From Balneolaceae bacterium (lineage in GTDB: Bacteria; Bacteroidota; Rhodothermia; Balneolales; Balneolaceae): a DNA stretch of 64,000 nt. Position 1 is the stretch's first letter, and each line of letters opens with the position of its first letter. Below, one piece after another: positions 52,550-61,027 of this stretch. The notes below the pieces were generated by a model, which was not told the origin of the DNA, did not search any database, and worked only from the letters and a program-made list of their open reading frames with translations. The stretch is taken from NCBI GenBank assembly GCA_017643365.1, contig JAEPNO010000003.1, forward strand, positions 124,001 to 188,000, in the 5' to 3' direction. Made by a program: the position numbers and the translations under genes.

Positions 52550-53500
52550 CTACACCCGATTTCCGCCACTTAATAAATACAACACCGCCATCCGAACGGC
52601 CACACCATTCGTCACCTGATCGAGGATTACAGCACGATCGCTGTCAGCTACATCACTTTCTAATTCAACTCCTCGGTTAATTGGGCCGGGATGCATGATT
52701 TTGAAATCGGGGTATTTTTCGAGGTGTTCCATGCGAATTCCAAAAAGGTCGTGATACTCGCGAAGAGAAGGAAATAGCCCCGGTGTATGATCTTGCCTTT
52801 CTAACTGGATTCGAAGCGCCATCGCTATATCACACCAGGCCAGAGTTTCTTCCAAATTGTAGGAAATGGTGCAACCCATTTGCTCAATAAACTTTGGCAT
52901 AAATGTTTTCGGACCACAGATTACAACCTCTGCTCCAATTTTAACCAAGCCCATGATGTTAGACCGAACTACCCGGCTGTGCGAAATATCACCGATAATG
53001 GCAATTTTTTTGCCCGTTAAATCCGGATGAATTTGCTGCATTGTAAACATGTCGAGCAACGCCTGCGTTGGGTGCTCGTGTGCTCCATCGCCTGCATTTA
53101 AGATCGAGGCATCCACACATTGGGTTAAAAAATTGGGTACTCCGGGACTTTCATGCCTACATACCACCATGTCGATTTTCATCGAACTAATATTGCGGAT
53201 GGTATCCTTGAGCGACTCCCCTTTTTTTGTACTGGATGTACTTGCTGAAAAGTTTACTACATCCGCACCCATTCTCTTCTGAGCTAATTCGAACGATAAT
53301 CTTGTACGTGTGCTGTTTTCGTAAAACAGATTTACAATGGTTTTATCGCGAAGGGTTGGAATTTTTGGTACCGGACGATCTAGAATCTCACGGAAAGTCT
53401 TCGCCTGCTCCAACACATATAAAATATCCTCTTTCGAGTAATCGGCAAGGCCAAGCAGATGCTTTTGATTGAACTGATAATCTTCCGGAATACTACTCAT
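52550..53500 (-). CDS. pyrB: Aspartate carbamoyltransferase, catalytic chain
   Basis: A 316-residue enzyme for the second step of pyrimidine synthesis (carbamoyl phosphate plus aspartate). Motifs are STRTRLSFELA (carbamoyl phosphate), SSTKKGESLKDT (active-site Lys), HPTQALLDMFT, and MHPGPINRGVE. No regulatory chain gene (pyrI) is nearby, so it likely works as a trimer. The ATG overlaps pyrR by 8 bases, and expression should follow pyrR. Confidence 0.96.
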   Translation of the reverse strand: MSSIPEDYQFNQKHLLGLADYSKEDILYVLEQAKTFREILDRPVPKIPTLRDKTIVNLFYENSTRTRLSFELAQKRMGADVVNFSASTSSTKKGESLKDTIRNISSMKIDMVVCRHESPGVPNFLTQCVDASILNAGDGAHEHPTQALLDMFTMQQIHPDLTGKKIAIIGDISHSRVVRSNIMGLVKIGAEVVICGPKTFMPKFIEQMGCTISYNLEETLAWCDIAMALRIQLERQDHTPGLFPSLREYHDLFGIRMEHLEKYPDFKIMHPGPINRGVELESDVADSDRAVILDQVTNGVAVRMAVLYLLSGGNRV

Positions 53501-54077
53501 CCTTCAATTCCTCCACATTTACCAAATACACGGCGTCTTCTCCATCCAGTTCGTCTACTTTTACCCGAATCTCTTCTTTGCTGTGGGTTGGTACATACAA
53601 GCCTGTAAAATCCGGAGCGATTGGCAACTCTCGGTGTCCCCGATCAACCATACAGCAGAATTGAATTTTTCGAGGGCGACCATAGGCCATCAAAGCGTCC
53701 ATGGCCGAGCGGACTGTGCGCCCGGTATACAACACATCATCGATTAAAATGACATCACGATCGTACAAATCGAAAGGGATTTCGGTCACCTTTACTTCAG
53801 GCATTTTTAATTTGGTGCGGAAATCATCGCGATAGAAAGTCACATCCAGTACACCAAAGTCGATATCGACTCCAAATTCTTTTTTAATCTGTTCTATAAT
53901 GCGCTTGCCTAGGAACACGCCGCGAGTTTGCATTCCAATAATAGCTAGCCGTGACGGATCATCGTACGACTCCAAAAATTGATGGGCGAATCGCAAAAAT
54001 GTGCGATCGAGTTCTTCGGCGTTCATGATTTGAACTTTATCCAAGCCAGGGAGTCCTTTTAATGCTAATTTTGCCAA
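53493..54077 (-). CDS. pyrR: PyrR bifunctional pyrimidine regulator/uracil phosphoribosyltransferase
   Basis: A 194-residue PyrR protein. The PRPP loop is VILIDDVLYTGRTVRSAM (about 109-126), preceded by the family segment LGVLDVTFYRDDF-like (FGVLDVTFYRDD). In Bacillus, PyrR senses UMP and binds pyr leader RNA. In this Gram-negative group RNA control is uncertain, and no typical PyrR loop is seen at the wecB leader. The protein may act mainly as a uracil phosphoribosyltransferase. The start at 54077 is needed to keep the first beta-strand (KVQIM). Confidence 0.93.
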   Translation of the reverse strand: MAKLALKGLPGLDKVQIMNAEELDRTFLRFAHQFLESYDDPSRLAIIGMQTRGVFLGKRIIEQIKKEFGVDIDFGVLDVTFYRDDFRTKLKMPEVKVTEIPFDLYDRDVILIDDVLYTGRTVRSAMDALMAYGRPRKIQFCCMVDRGHRELPIAPDFTGLYVPTHSKEEIRVKVDELDGEDAVYLVNVEELKDE

Positions 54078-54096
54078 ATATAAGGCTTTTCATCCT

Positions 54097-55242
54097 TTAT
54101 TTAGGATCAGAAAATTCTTTTTCATTTAAACATTCCAAGATTTGTTTTGATGCACTCCCATCCCCAAAAGGATTTTCTTTCGCACTCATCTCGCGGTATA
54201 AAGTATCGTCGTTTAATAAGCGATTCACACTTTGTGTAATTAAACCGGAATTAGTGCCTACTAATTGTGCAGTTCCAGCTTCTAACGCTTCGGTGCGTTC
54301 TGTATGATTGCGCATTACTAAAACGGGTTTTCCTAAACTAGGGGCCTCTTCCTGAATGCCACCGCTGTCGGTAAGTATCAGAAACGACTGCTGCATCAAC
54401 CAAATGAATTCAGGGTAGCCCAGCGGTTTCATCAGGGTGATATTCTCTTCATCCCCGAGCAGAGAATACACCGGTTCCTGCACTTTTGGGTTGAGATGCA
54501 CAGGATATATAATCTGAACATCGGTTCTTTGAGCGATCTTCTTTAATGCCAGACAAATTTGTTTGAATCCATCCCCAAAACTTTCTCGTCGGTGACCGGT
54601 TACAAGAATCACATTTTTTGTTGGATCTATTTGAGCCTTTAAACTTGCTAATTCTGGAGATTTGTAGTCAGCCAGCAATTCAATTCCTTGTAGCAAAGCA
54701 TCGATTACCGTGTTTCCGGTTACCCAAATTTTGTCGGGCTCAATGCCTTCATCCAATAAATTATTCTTTGCTGCGATAGTGGGAGCAAAGTGTAGATCCG
54801 CCAAGCGAGCCGTTACTTGCCGGTTAATTTCTTCGGGATAAGGCGAAAACCGATTAAGTGTTCGCAACCCGGCTTCTACATGGCATACCTTAATTCCTGA
54901 ATAAAATGCGGCAAGTGCTGCAATGGTGGATGTGGTGGTGTCGCCTTGCACAAAAACAGCATCCGGTTTTGCCTGATCAAATACTTCTTTAAGTCCATCC
55001 AAAATTGCAGAGGAAAGGGATACCAAACCCTGTCCTTTTTTCATCACATTCAGATCGTAATTGGGGGTAATTTGAAAAAAACTGAGCACCTGATCCAGCA
55101 TTTCCCGGTGCTGAGCGGTAACACAAACCTCTGTTTCGAAGTGTGGATGTTGATTTAATAAACGATAAACCGGTGCCAGTTTTATCGCTTCGGGTCGCGT
55201 ACCAAATATGAGAAGTATTTTTTTAACACCTTTTTTGTTCAT
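54097..55242 (-). CDS. wecB: UDP-N-acetylglucosamine 2-epimerase (non-hydrolysing)
   Basis: A 381-residue enzyme making UDP-ManNAc from UDP-GlcNAc, a precursor for surface polysaccharides. Motifs are FGTRPEAIK (about 14-22), HVEAGLRT, GHRRES, and TDSGGIQEEAPSLGKPVLV. It is first in a minus-strand operon with pyrR (19 bases downstream) and pyrB. It lies about 1.6 kb beyond the glycosyltransferase genes and probably feeds the same polysaccharide. Confidence 0.95.
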   Translation of the reverse strand: MNKKGVKKILLIFGTRPEAIKLAPVYRLLNQHPHFETEVCVTAQHREMLDQVLSFFQITPNYDLNVMKKGQGLVSLSSAILDGLKEVFDQAKPDAVFVQGDTTTSTIAALAAFYSGIKVCHVEAGLRTLNRFSPYPEEINRQVTARLADLHFAPTIAAKNNLLDEGIEPDKIWVTGNTVIDALLQGIELLADYKSPELASLKAQIDPTKNVILVTGHRRESFGDGFKQICLALKKIAQRTDVQIIYPVHLNPKVQEPVYSLLGDEENITLMKPLGYPEFIWLMQQSFLILTDSGGIQEEAPSLGKPVLVMRNHTERTEALEAGTAQLVGTNSGLITQSVNRLLNDDTLYREMSAKENPFGDGSASKQILECLNEKEFSDPK

Positions 55243-55308
55243 CTAATCAAGTTAAAGAACTATCATCCCGTAGTAAATCTTTGAGTGTAACAAACTGTTT
55301 TAAATCTT

Positions 55309-56106
55309 ATGAAGAATTATGTTCTGTTTCTTCTCACTTTCTTCGTTATGGTTAGTTGCAATACAACCAATTCGACAGAAGATACAGTAGAACTCAGACT
55401 TTCGTACATCAATTTCTCGCTGGGACTAGTGCATAACTCACATCTTGGCAGGAGCTTCTCTACCCCCGAAAATGCGTATAGCGCGGTAATAACTTTTGAG
55501 TTCGAATTAACTGATGAAACAAACTACCTGAACATTCCGCAGTTTTCAATAATCGATGAGGAGAACGAAGGCTGGACTTTTGATTCAACTGCCGTGAGAG
55601 AAGCTTACAATCCAGATAATAATAGCCTGATTTTTGAAAACCTGGAGCTTCGGAAGTTTGATCAGCTAAACAGAAAATTGTTCTCTGCACAGTTTCAGGC
55701 GGCTAACGGAGACATAATTCGACAACGTGCTTTTGAGCTAGATAATGATTTCCCACTTCCGGCAACAACATCTATCGAATTGTTAAGCGATAACGATTAT
55801 ATGCTATCTATCGATTTTTACAGTACTCCTTATGATGGTGGAAGCCTTCCATTTCCTGTAACTATTTATAATACCTATTTTTCGAGCAACACATTTTCCA
55901 TCTCATGGACAGATGCCTCCAATAATGTGATTCAGGAGGATTTTATCGATAAAGAGTCTTTAGTTGAATCAGAATCTGATACCTGGACACGCACCATCGA
56001 CAGCGCTTCTATTCCAGATGGAGCGGTAAAAGTATACACAACATTTCGCCGTGGCAGGTTTACCCGAGGTGGCGTACTTTATACCGAGCTTATCTCACTG
56101 CCCTAG
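55309..56106 (+). CDS. Hypothetical lipoprotein
   Basis: A 265-residue lipoprotein, lipid site in VMVSC (Cys17), starting MKNYVLFLLTFFVMVSC. The body is beta-rich, acidic, and lacks motifs I can name (for example TFEFELTDETNYLNIPQF). It stands between the wecB operon (divergent) and sucC. No function can be assigned. Composition is normal for the region. Confidence 0.65.
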   Translation: MKNYVLFLLTFFVMVSCNTTNSTEDTVELRLSYINFSLGLVHNSHLGRSFSTPENAYSAVITFEFELTDETNYLNIPQFSIIDEENEGWTFDSTAVREAYNPDNNSLIFENLELRKFDQLNRKLFSAQFQAANGDIIRQRAFELDNDFPLPATTSIELLSDNDYMLSIDFYSTPYDGGSLPFPVTIYNTYFSSNTFSISWTDASNNVIQEDFIDKESLVESESDTWTRTIDSASIPDGAVKVYTTFRRGRFTRGGVLYTELISLP

Positions 56107-56218
56107 AAAGTTAACGCTTGGAAAAAGGGAATACCCCAGCTTTCTTTTCGTCAGCATTCTCGGTATTATTGCGCTCCCAAATTAAGCCAATAACAGAACG
56201 TATTTTTAGGACTTTTCC

Positions 56219-57424
56219 ATGAAAATCCACGAGTATCAAGCAAAAGAAATTCTCAAGAAATATGGCGTAGCCGTTCCAGATGGTATCGCCGCAACCTCCG
56301 TTGAAGAAGCTGTGGAAGCAGCTAAAAAAATGGAAGCTAACGGAGCCACACTATTTGTAGTGAAAGCACAAATTCACGCAGGTGGACGAGGAAAAGGTCG
56401 CACCAAAAAGAACAACGCCAAGGGTGTTATTCTGTGTAAGTCGATTGAGGAAGTACGTGAAGCTGCTGAATCGCTACTAGGCGATGTGTTGGTAACTATC
56501 CAAACCGGCGATGATGGACAGTTGGTGCAAAAAATATATGTTACCGATGGTGTTGACATCGAAAAAGAATTTTATTTAGGAATTCTTCTTGATCGCGCGG
56601 TTTCTAAAAATGTGATCATGGTTTCAACCGAAGGTGGTGTTGAGATTGAAGAAGTAGCGGAGCACACTCCCGAAAAAATTATTAAAGAATGGGTTGAGCC
56701 GGGCATGCCTTTGCAGGTAAATCAAGCTCGCCATCTTGCATTCGCACTTGGTTTAGAAGGCGAAGCGCTCAAAAAAGGCATCAAATTCATCATGGCTATT
56801 TACAACGCCTATGTTGAAACCGATTCCGACATGTTCGAAATCAACCCGATGATCTTGACTCCTGACAACGACGTAATGGCACTTGATGCCAAAGTTACTT
56901 TTGATGGTAACGCGTTGTACCGCCACAAAGATCTTGCAGAACTAAAAGATGAAGCGGAAGAGGATCCGTTTGAGCTTCGTGCTGCTGAGTTCAACCTAAA
57001 TTACATCAAATTAGATGGTAACGTTGGCTGTATGGTTAACGGTGCCGGCTTGGCAATGGCAACGATGGATATCATCAAGCTATCCGGTGGTGAGCCTGCT
57101 AACTTCTTGGATGTTGGTGGTGGAGCTAATGTTGAAACCGTGAAAAATGGCTTCCAGATTATTTTAGACGATCCAAACGTGAAAGCTATTTTGATTAACA
57201 TCTTTGGTGGAATCGTTCGCTGCGATCGTGTTGCAAATGGCGTGATTGAAGCCGTTAAAGATCCGGAAATTGCTAAAAAAGTTGAGAATGTGCCTATTAT
57301 TGTACGTTTGCAGGGTACCAATGCCGAAGAAGCAAAAGTGATTATCGACAACTCCGGCTTAAATGTGATTTCAGCTGTATTGTTGAAAGAAGCTGCCGCT
57401 GAAGTTTCTAAGGTTCTTGCTTAA
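56219..57424 (+). CDS. sucC: Succinate-CoA ligase (ADP-forming), beta subunit
   Basis: A 401-residue ATP-grasp enzyme of the citric acid cycle. It opens MKIHEYQAKEILKKYGV. The ATP-grasp region is VKAQIHAGGRGKGR, with metal and phosphate residues in FEINPMIL and the CoA-ligase C-terminal domain with GCMVNGAGLAMATMD, NIFGGIVRCD and VRLQGTNAEEAK. The alpha subunit sucD is not adjacent, so the two are split here. It ends with a strong terminator at 57445-57477. Confidence 0.96.
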   Translation: MKIHEYQAKEILKKYGVAVPDGIAATSVEEAVEAAKKMEANGATLFVVKAQIHAGGRGKGRTKKNNAKGVILCKSIEEVREAAESLLGDVLVTIQTGDDGQLVQKIYVTDGVDIEKEFYLGILLDRAVSKNVIMVSTEGGVEIEEVAEHTPEKIIKEWVEPGMPLQVNQARHLAFALGLEGEALKKGIKFIMAIYNAYVETDSDMFEINPMILTPDNDVMALDAKVTFDGNALYRHKDLAELKDEAEEDPFELRAAEFNLNYIKLDGNVGCMVNGAGLAMATMDIIKLSGGEPANFLDVGGGANVETVKNGFQIILDDPNVKAILINIFGGIVRCDRVANGVIEAVKDPEIAKKVENVPIIVRLQGTNAEEAKVIIDNSGLNVISAVLLKEAAAEVSKVLA

Positions 57425-57444
57425 GTAAGAATCAGATTATTTTT

Positions 57445-57477
57445 AAGGCACTGAGTTATTACTTAGTGCCTTTTTTT
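57445..57477. terminator. Bidirectional intrinsic terminator after sucC
   Basis: AAGGCACTGAGT pairs with ACTTAGTGCCTT with one G-T wobble around TATT, then seven T. It also lies over the 3' end of the convergent gene that stops at 57459, and forward A residues give a weaker T-run on that strand. Confidence 0.8.
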
Positions 57478-58088
57478 ATTTCAAACCATAATTCAATTTC
57501 ATCGAGAAATTCAGGTACCGGTAATCTCTCAACATCTTTTTCTCTAAAGCCCTCTTTAAACTTTTTATCATACAGATCAGAGTAAAACACATTATAATCA
57601 TCCCAAATATTTGACGGTGACTTTAGCTTTTTGTTACCTAATTCATAAAACCATGTTCTTACCTGATGAACTAGTTCTTCAGGGTCACCTTCATGGCATT
57701 TAGGATCTGAAAATGACAAATCTGATAACGATTTTTGTAAACTATACCTTTCCTCTTCAAGTACAAGAAATCGCTTTCTCTTCATTTTGTTTTCTGGATG
57801 GAAGTCTCTTGCTGCAAGATCATAAGCCAACTCAAAAGGCATATTAAATCTAGAGTATTCATCTTTGTCTTTTGACTTACATCTTGACAAATCATGAATT
57901 CCAAATCTACATTCTAATATTAAATTTTTGATTTTATCTAGTCTAACTTCCCCAGAGTCTAGACGTTCAGAGGCAATTCTTGGCTTAAAACCACAACTAA
58001 TTACAGTAAAAAAAAGAGGTTTTAATAGTTCCTCATATTCTACGTCGAAAGGGCAATTCAAGAATACTTGTTTATCAAAATTACCCAA
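57459..58088 (-). CDS. TIR/deoxyribosyltransferase-like protein of unknown function
   Basis: A 209-residue cytoplasmic protein of a widespread unnamed family. Signature segments are QVFLNCPFD (7-15), FTVISCGFKPRIASERLDSG, ILECRFGIHDLSR and RFNMPFELAYDLAARDF. The order of strands and the PFEL glutamate resemble TIR or nucleoside 2-deoxyribosyltransferase folds, which often use a Glu to cleave NAD or nucleosides. This is a fold-level inference, not proof. It is 5 bases downstream of a DUF2188 gene, has A/T-rich codons, and lacks housekeeping neighbours, so it may be accessory (for example a defence effector). Confidence 0.6.
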   Translation of the reverse strand: MGNFDKQVFLNCPFDVEYEELLKPLFFTVISCGFKPRIASERLDSGEVRLDKIKNLILECRFGIHDLSRCKSKDKDEYSRFNMPFELAYDLAARDFHPENKMKRKRFLVLEEERYSLQKSLSDLSFSDPKCHEGDPEELVHQVRTWFYELGNKKLKSPSNIWDDYNVFYSDLYDKKFKEGFREKDVERLPVPEFLDEIELWFEIKKGTK

Positions 58089-58093
58089 ATTAT

Positions 58094-58288
58094 CTATTTT
58101 TCTTTAATCCAGTTTCTAATTGAACCATCTCTGCGATGAATCACTATTTCTGAAGCAGATTTCATATTTTTAGCGCTTTTAATAGCTGCATCCTGTGTGG
58201 AAAACACTCTAGATGCTTTAGTAGCCCCTTGCTTTTTAACGGCCCAGCCATCTCCTCTCTTTATAATATGTGTTCTTGAAGTAGACAT
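58094..58288 (-). CDS. DUF2188 small protein
   Basis: A 64-residue basic protein matching DUF2188: HIIKRGDGWAVKKQGATKAS, then FSTQDAAIKSAKNMK and VIHRRDGSIRNW. The family is a two-domain-like alpha/beta protein without known function, commonly found beside proteins like the one downstream (5 bases). It may be a regulator or partner. It is short but in a good reading frame and has a strong family pattern. Confidence 0.75.
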   Translation of the reverse strand: MSTSRTHIIKRGDGWAVKKQGATKASRVFSTQDAAIKSAKNMKSASEIVIHRRDGSIRNWIKEK

Positions 58289-58331
58289 TAATTAAATTTA
58301 ATAGGCTTAATTTAAATTGCAAAGAAAAACA

Positions 58332-59471
58332 TCAAATATTTACTAATTGTTTGCTCACTTCCTGATAAAAACTTTCGTAAGACCCAACCACTTTATCTTG
58401 GTTGAAAAGCTCTGCGCGACGTCGGGCATTTTCCGACAATCGTAGATGAAGAGCATCGTCGGTTAGGATGTTTTTAGCGTGATTAGCCATGCATTCAATA
58501 TCATCCAAATCACATAAATAACCGGTTTCGCCTTCGATATTAACTTCCGGTAGCCCACCAATGTTTGATGAAATTACCGGTACAGAACAACTCATTGCTT
58601 CCAGGGCTGCAAGTCCGAAGGTCTCAGAACCGGAAGGAATCAGGAATAGATCGGCAATAGAAAGCACTTCTTCCACTTCATCGAGTTTCCCTAGAAAACG
58701 GGTGTGTTCACAGATTCCTAAGTCGCGGCATTGTTGCTCAGCTTTCTGTCGATCGGGACCATCGCCTACCAACAATAGTTTAGCTTCGATACCATGTTCT
58801 AAAATTTTAGCAAATACTGAAACTACTTCAGGTACACGTTTTACTTTTCTGAAATTTGAAACATGAACCACCACTTTCTCCCCATTAGGGCATATCGCCT
58901 TCTTAAAATGGCTTTTATTAGATTTTTTGAAACGGTCGAGATCGATAAAATTCGGAATTACCTTGATATCCTGCTTGATATCAAAATGTGAGTAGGTTTC
59001 ACGCTTTAAATATTCCGAAACAGCCGTCACTCCATCACTTTTATCAATCGAAAACTCTACCACATGTTTATAGCTTGGGTCGCGCCCTACTAAGGTAATA
59101 TCAGTACCGTGCAAAGTAGTTACAACCGGCACCGAAATTCCCCGTTCTGCCATAATTTGTTTGGCAAGATAGGCACTTGTTGCGTGCGGTAACGCATAGT
59201 GTACATGCAATAAATCAAGATTCTGAAACTCGATCAGGTTTACCATTTGTGACGCCAGAGCAAGGGCGTAAGGCGGATACTCGAATAACGGATAGGAATT
59301 TATCGAAACCTCGTGGTACGAAATGTTGGAATCGAGCGTGTCGAGTCGAGCCGGCCTCTGATAACTTAGAACGTGAATTTTATGTCCTTTAGAAGCTAAT
59401 ACTTTTGCCAACTCGGTAGCTACAACGCCACTTCCACCAAAGGTGGGGTAACAAACAATACCTATATTCAT
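58332..59471 (-). CDS. bshA: N-acetyl-alpha-D-glucosaminyl L-malate synthase
   Basis: A 379-residue GT4-type enzyme that joins UDP-GlcNAc and L-malate, the first step of bacillithiol synthesis. It opens NIGIVCYPTFGGSGVVATELA with glycine loop GGSG. The GT4 donor site is SGSETFGLAALEAMSCSVPV. HVHYALPHATSAYLA is typical of BshA. The ypdA gene in this window supports the pathway. It is not adjacent to bshB or bshC here. Confidence 0.93.
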   Translation of the reverse strand: MNIGIVCYPTFGGSGVVATELAKVLASKGHKIHVLSYQRPARLDTLDSNISYHEVSINSYPLFEYPPYALALASQMVNLIEFQNLDLLHVHYALPHATSAYLAKQIMAERGISVPVVTTLHGTDITLVGRDPSYKHVVEFSIDKSDGVTAVSEYLKRETYSHFDIKQDIKVIPNFIDLDRFKKSNKSHFKKAICPNGEKVVVHVSNFRKVKRVPEVVSVFAKILEHGIEAKLLLVGDGPDRQKAEQQCRDLGICEHTRFLGKLDEVEEVLSIADLFLIPSGSETFGLAALEAMSCSVPVISSNIGGLPEVNIEGETGYLCDLDDIECMANHAKNILTDDALHLRLSENARRRAELFNQDKVVGSYESFYQEVSKQLVNI

Positions 59472-59865
59472 AATCTCTTTATTATTTACTCAAAGGTACT
59501 CAACGTACCGGATTCTCGCGCATTTCAAAACATCCTTTAACACCAGCATTTCGCTCAAATATTTCGATGAATACCGCTATTCTTTATATTTGTGGTTCTG
59601 TAACAGCAGGCACAAATTGCGAAATTATCTGGTTTGATAATGAAACACCGAAAGTTTGTAATTCAAAGCCAAAGGATTGATAAATCGTTCGCTGCTTTAC
59701 AGTTACTGCTGAACTGAACTTCGACAAGCTTGGTTTGGTATGTAACTTCGGCAAATTTTCAACATTTAATCAATTTATGGGTTTTCGATACAATCACTTC
59801 GTAATTAGTGAGTTTATTAGCATGCGATTGGACGAGGAATCTCTTATCGTTGCATACCTATTTTT
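59472..59865 (+). other. 394-base intergenic region between bshA and the bat genes
   Basis: No protein gene is convincing. A 37-codon frame (59567-59680) starts at ATG and has three Cys, but no support. It holds the promoter candidate at 59562-59592, giving a possible 5' leader of about 270 bases before the batC-like start at 59866. No clear hairpin or T-run was seen. Confidence 0.6.
59562..59592 (+). promoter_or_regulatory. Candidate promoter of the bat genes (TTTC-N19-TATATTTG)
   Basis: An exact -7 TATATTTG at 59585-59592 with TTTC (one mismatch to TTTG) 19 bases upstream. A good Bacteroidota-type promoter, but far from the next start (59866). Confidence 0.42.
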
Positions 59866-60504
59866 ATGAGACTAAAGAGCATTACATATCTGTTTTTATT
59901 ATTTGTGTTGATTGGCGCTTCGAACGATGATGCCCGCAAGGCAAACGAAGCCTATGAAAATGCAGAATATGAATTGGCTGAGGAGCTTTATCGAGCTGCA
60001 ATGGATGCTGAGCCTGATAATGCAAACATCGTATTTAATTTAGGCAATGCCTTAGCCAAACAAGGCAAAGTTGAAGACGCCATCCAAATGTATTTGCAAT
60101 ATAGCTCGATGGTAGAAAGTGCAGAAGAACTTGCTCAAGCTGAATATAATATTGGAACTTTGTTATCCGAAAATCAGCAGTGGAAACCGGCAGTTCAACA
60201 CTTACGAAATGCGCTTAAATACAACCCCGGTGATGCCGACACCAAGCATAATTTTGAACGAGCACTTGCTGAAAGCCAAAATGAAGAAGAAGAGCAACAG
60301 CAGCAGCAAGATCAAAATCAAGAACAAGAGCCTCCAAGCGATTATGCGAAGGCTATGAAAAAACGTGCCGAAGAATTGGTACGGCAACAGCAGTATGGTG
60401 AGGCATTTCAGTTAATGCAACAAGCTTTGCAAGTCGATCAAACCGTGCAAAATTACAATCAATTTATACAGCGAATAGGAGCAGTTAGTGAAATCGATTC
60501 TTAA
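59866..60504 (+). CDS. BatC-like TPR protein
   Basis: A 212-residue protein with a short N-terminal signal-like segment (about 6-19) and TPR repeats (about 22-130: AEYELAEELYRAAMDAEPDNA, AVQHLRNALKYNPGDADTKHNF). A low-complexity Q/E linker follows, then another helical pair. It fits the BatC role in the aerotolerance operon, whose proteins form an envelope complex. It overlaps the second TPR gene by 17 bases. No batA or batB is upstream within this window. Confidence 0.78.
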   Translation: MRLKSITYLFLLFVLIGASNDDARKANEAYENAEYELAEELYRAAMDAEPDNANIVFNLGNALAKQGKVEDAIQMYLQYSSMVESAEELAQAEYNIGTLLSENQQWKPAVQHLRNALKYNPGDADTKHNFERALAESQNEEEEQQQQQDQNQEQEPPSDYAKAMKKRAEELVRQQQYGEAFQLMQQALQVDQTVQNYNQFIQRIGAVSEIDS

Positions 60505-61027
60505 AATATTTGGTTGTTTAACTTTGATAAGCCTTTTTATGCTTCCCCAAAATGGTATGGCTCAAAATGCAGATGACTATTTCCATGACGGAGCACAAAA
60601 CTTTATTTCAGGCAATTTAGAATCTGCCATTGCACGCGTGCAAGAGGGACTCAATCAATTTCCGAACGATCCAAAGCTGAACGAGTTGTTGGCTAAACTT
60701 GAGGAAGAACAAGAACAGCAGCAGCAACAACAGCAAAATCAGCAGCAAGAGAATCAAGAGCAGGATCAGGAAAACGAAAATCAGGATCAGCAAAATCAAG
60801 AACAGGAAAATCAGGAAGAACAAGAGCCACAAGAAAATGAGCAGAGTGAAGAAAATGAGGAGCAAAATCCTGAGGAGCAACAGTCTCAACCTCGAGATGC
60901 TCGCGAAATAAGTAAAGAAGAAGCTCAGAAGATTCTACAAGCGTTGGCGCAAAAAGAAAAAGAATTGCTGAAAGAGTTTAAAAAGCAAAAAAAACAGGGA
61001 TCTGCAACGCATGATAAAGACTGGTAA
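60488..61027 (+). CDS. batC: Second BatC-like protein with long Q/E-rich region
   Basis: A 179-residue protein starting at GTG 60488. A signal peptide spans about 1-25, a TPR pair about 27-70 (ADDYFHDGAQNFISGNLESA), and then residues 70-140 consist of Q, E and N. The C-terminal helix region holds EISKEEAQKILQALAQKEKE, typical of BatC proteins. It overlaps batD at the 3' end by 17 bases. Possibly the partner of the first TPR protein, or a duplication. Confidence 0.78.
   Translation: MKSILKIFGCLTLISLFMLPQNGMAQNADDYFHDGAQNFISGNLESAIARVQEGLNQFPNDPKLNELLAKLEEEQEQQQQQQQNQQQENQEQDQENENQDQQNQEQENQEEQEPQENEQSEENEEQNPEEQQSQPRDAREISKEEAQKILQALAQKEKELLKEFKKQKKQGSATHDKDW
60701..60889 (+). repeat. Low-complexity Q/E/N codon repeat
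   Basis: An imprecise run of CAG, CAA, GAA, AAT codons coding glutamine-glutamate-rich sequence in the second BatC-like protein. The antisense reading frame (60617-60889) is Leu-rich and is only a shadow. Such runs can slip in replication and change length. Confidence 0.8.

Noticed and set aside
59567..59680. 37-codon frame in the leader of the bat genes
   Set aside because: Not called as a gene because there is no ribosome site, composition or family support; mentioned only in the intergenic entry.
60617..60889. Leu-rich minus-strand frame antisense to the batC repeat
   Set aside because: It only reflects the Q/E codon repeat on the other strand.
60701..60889. Repetitive DNA that might suggest a CRISPR array
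   Set aside because: Repeats are irregular codon runs inside a gene without equal spacers.
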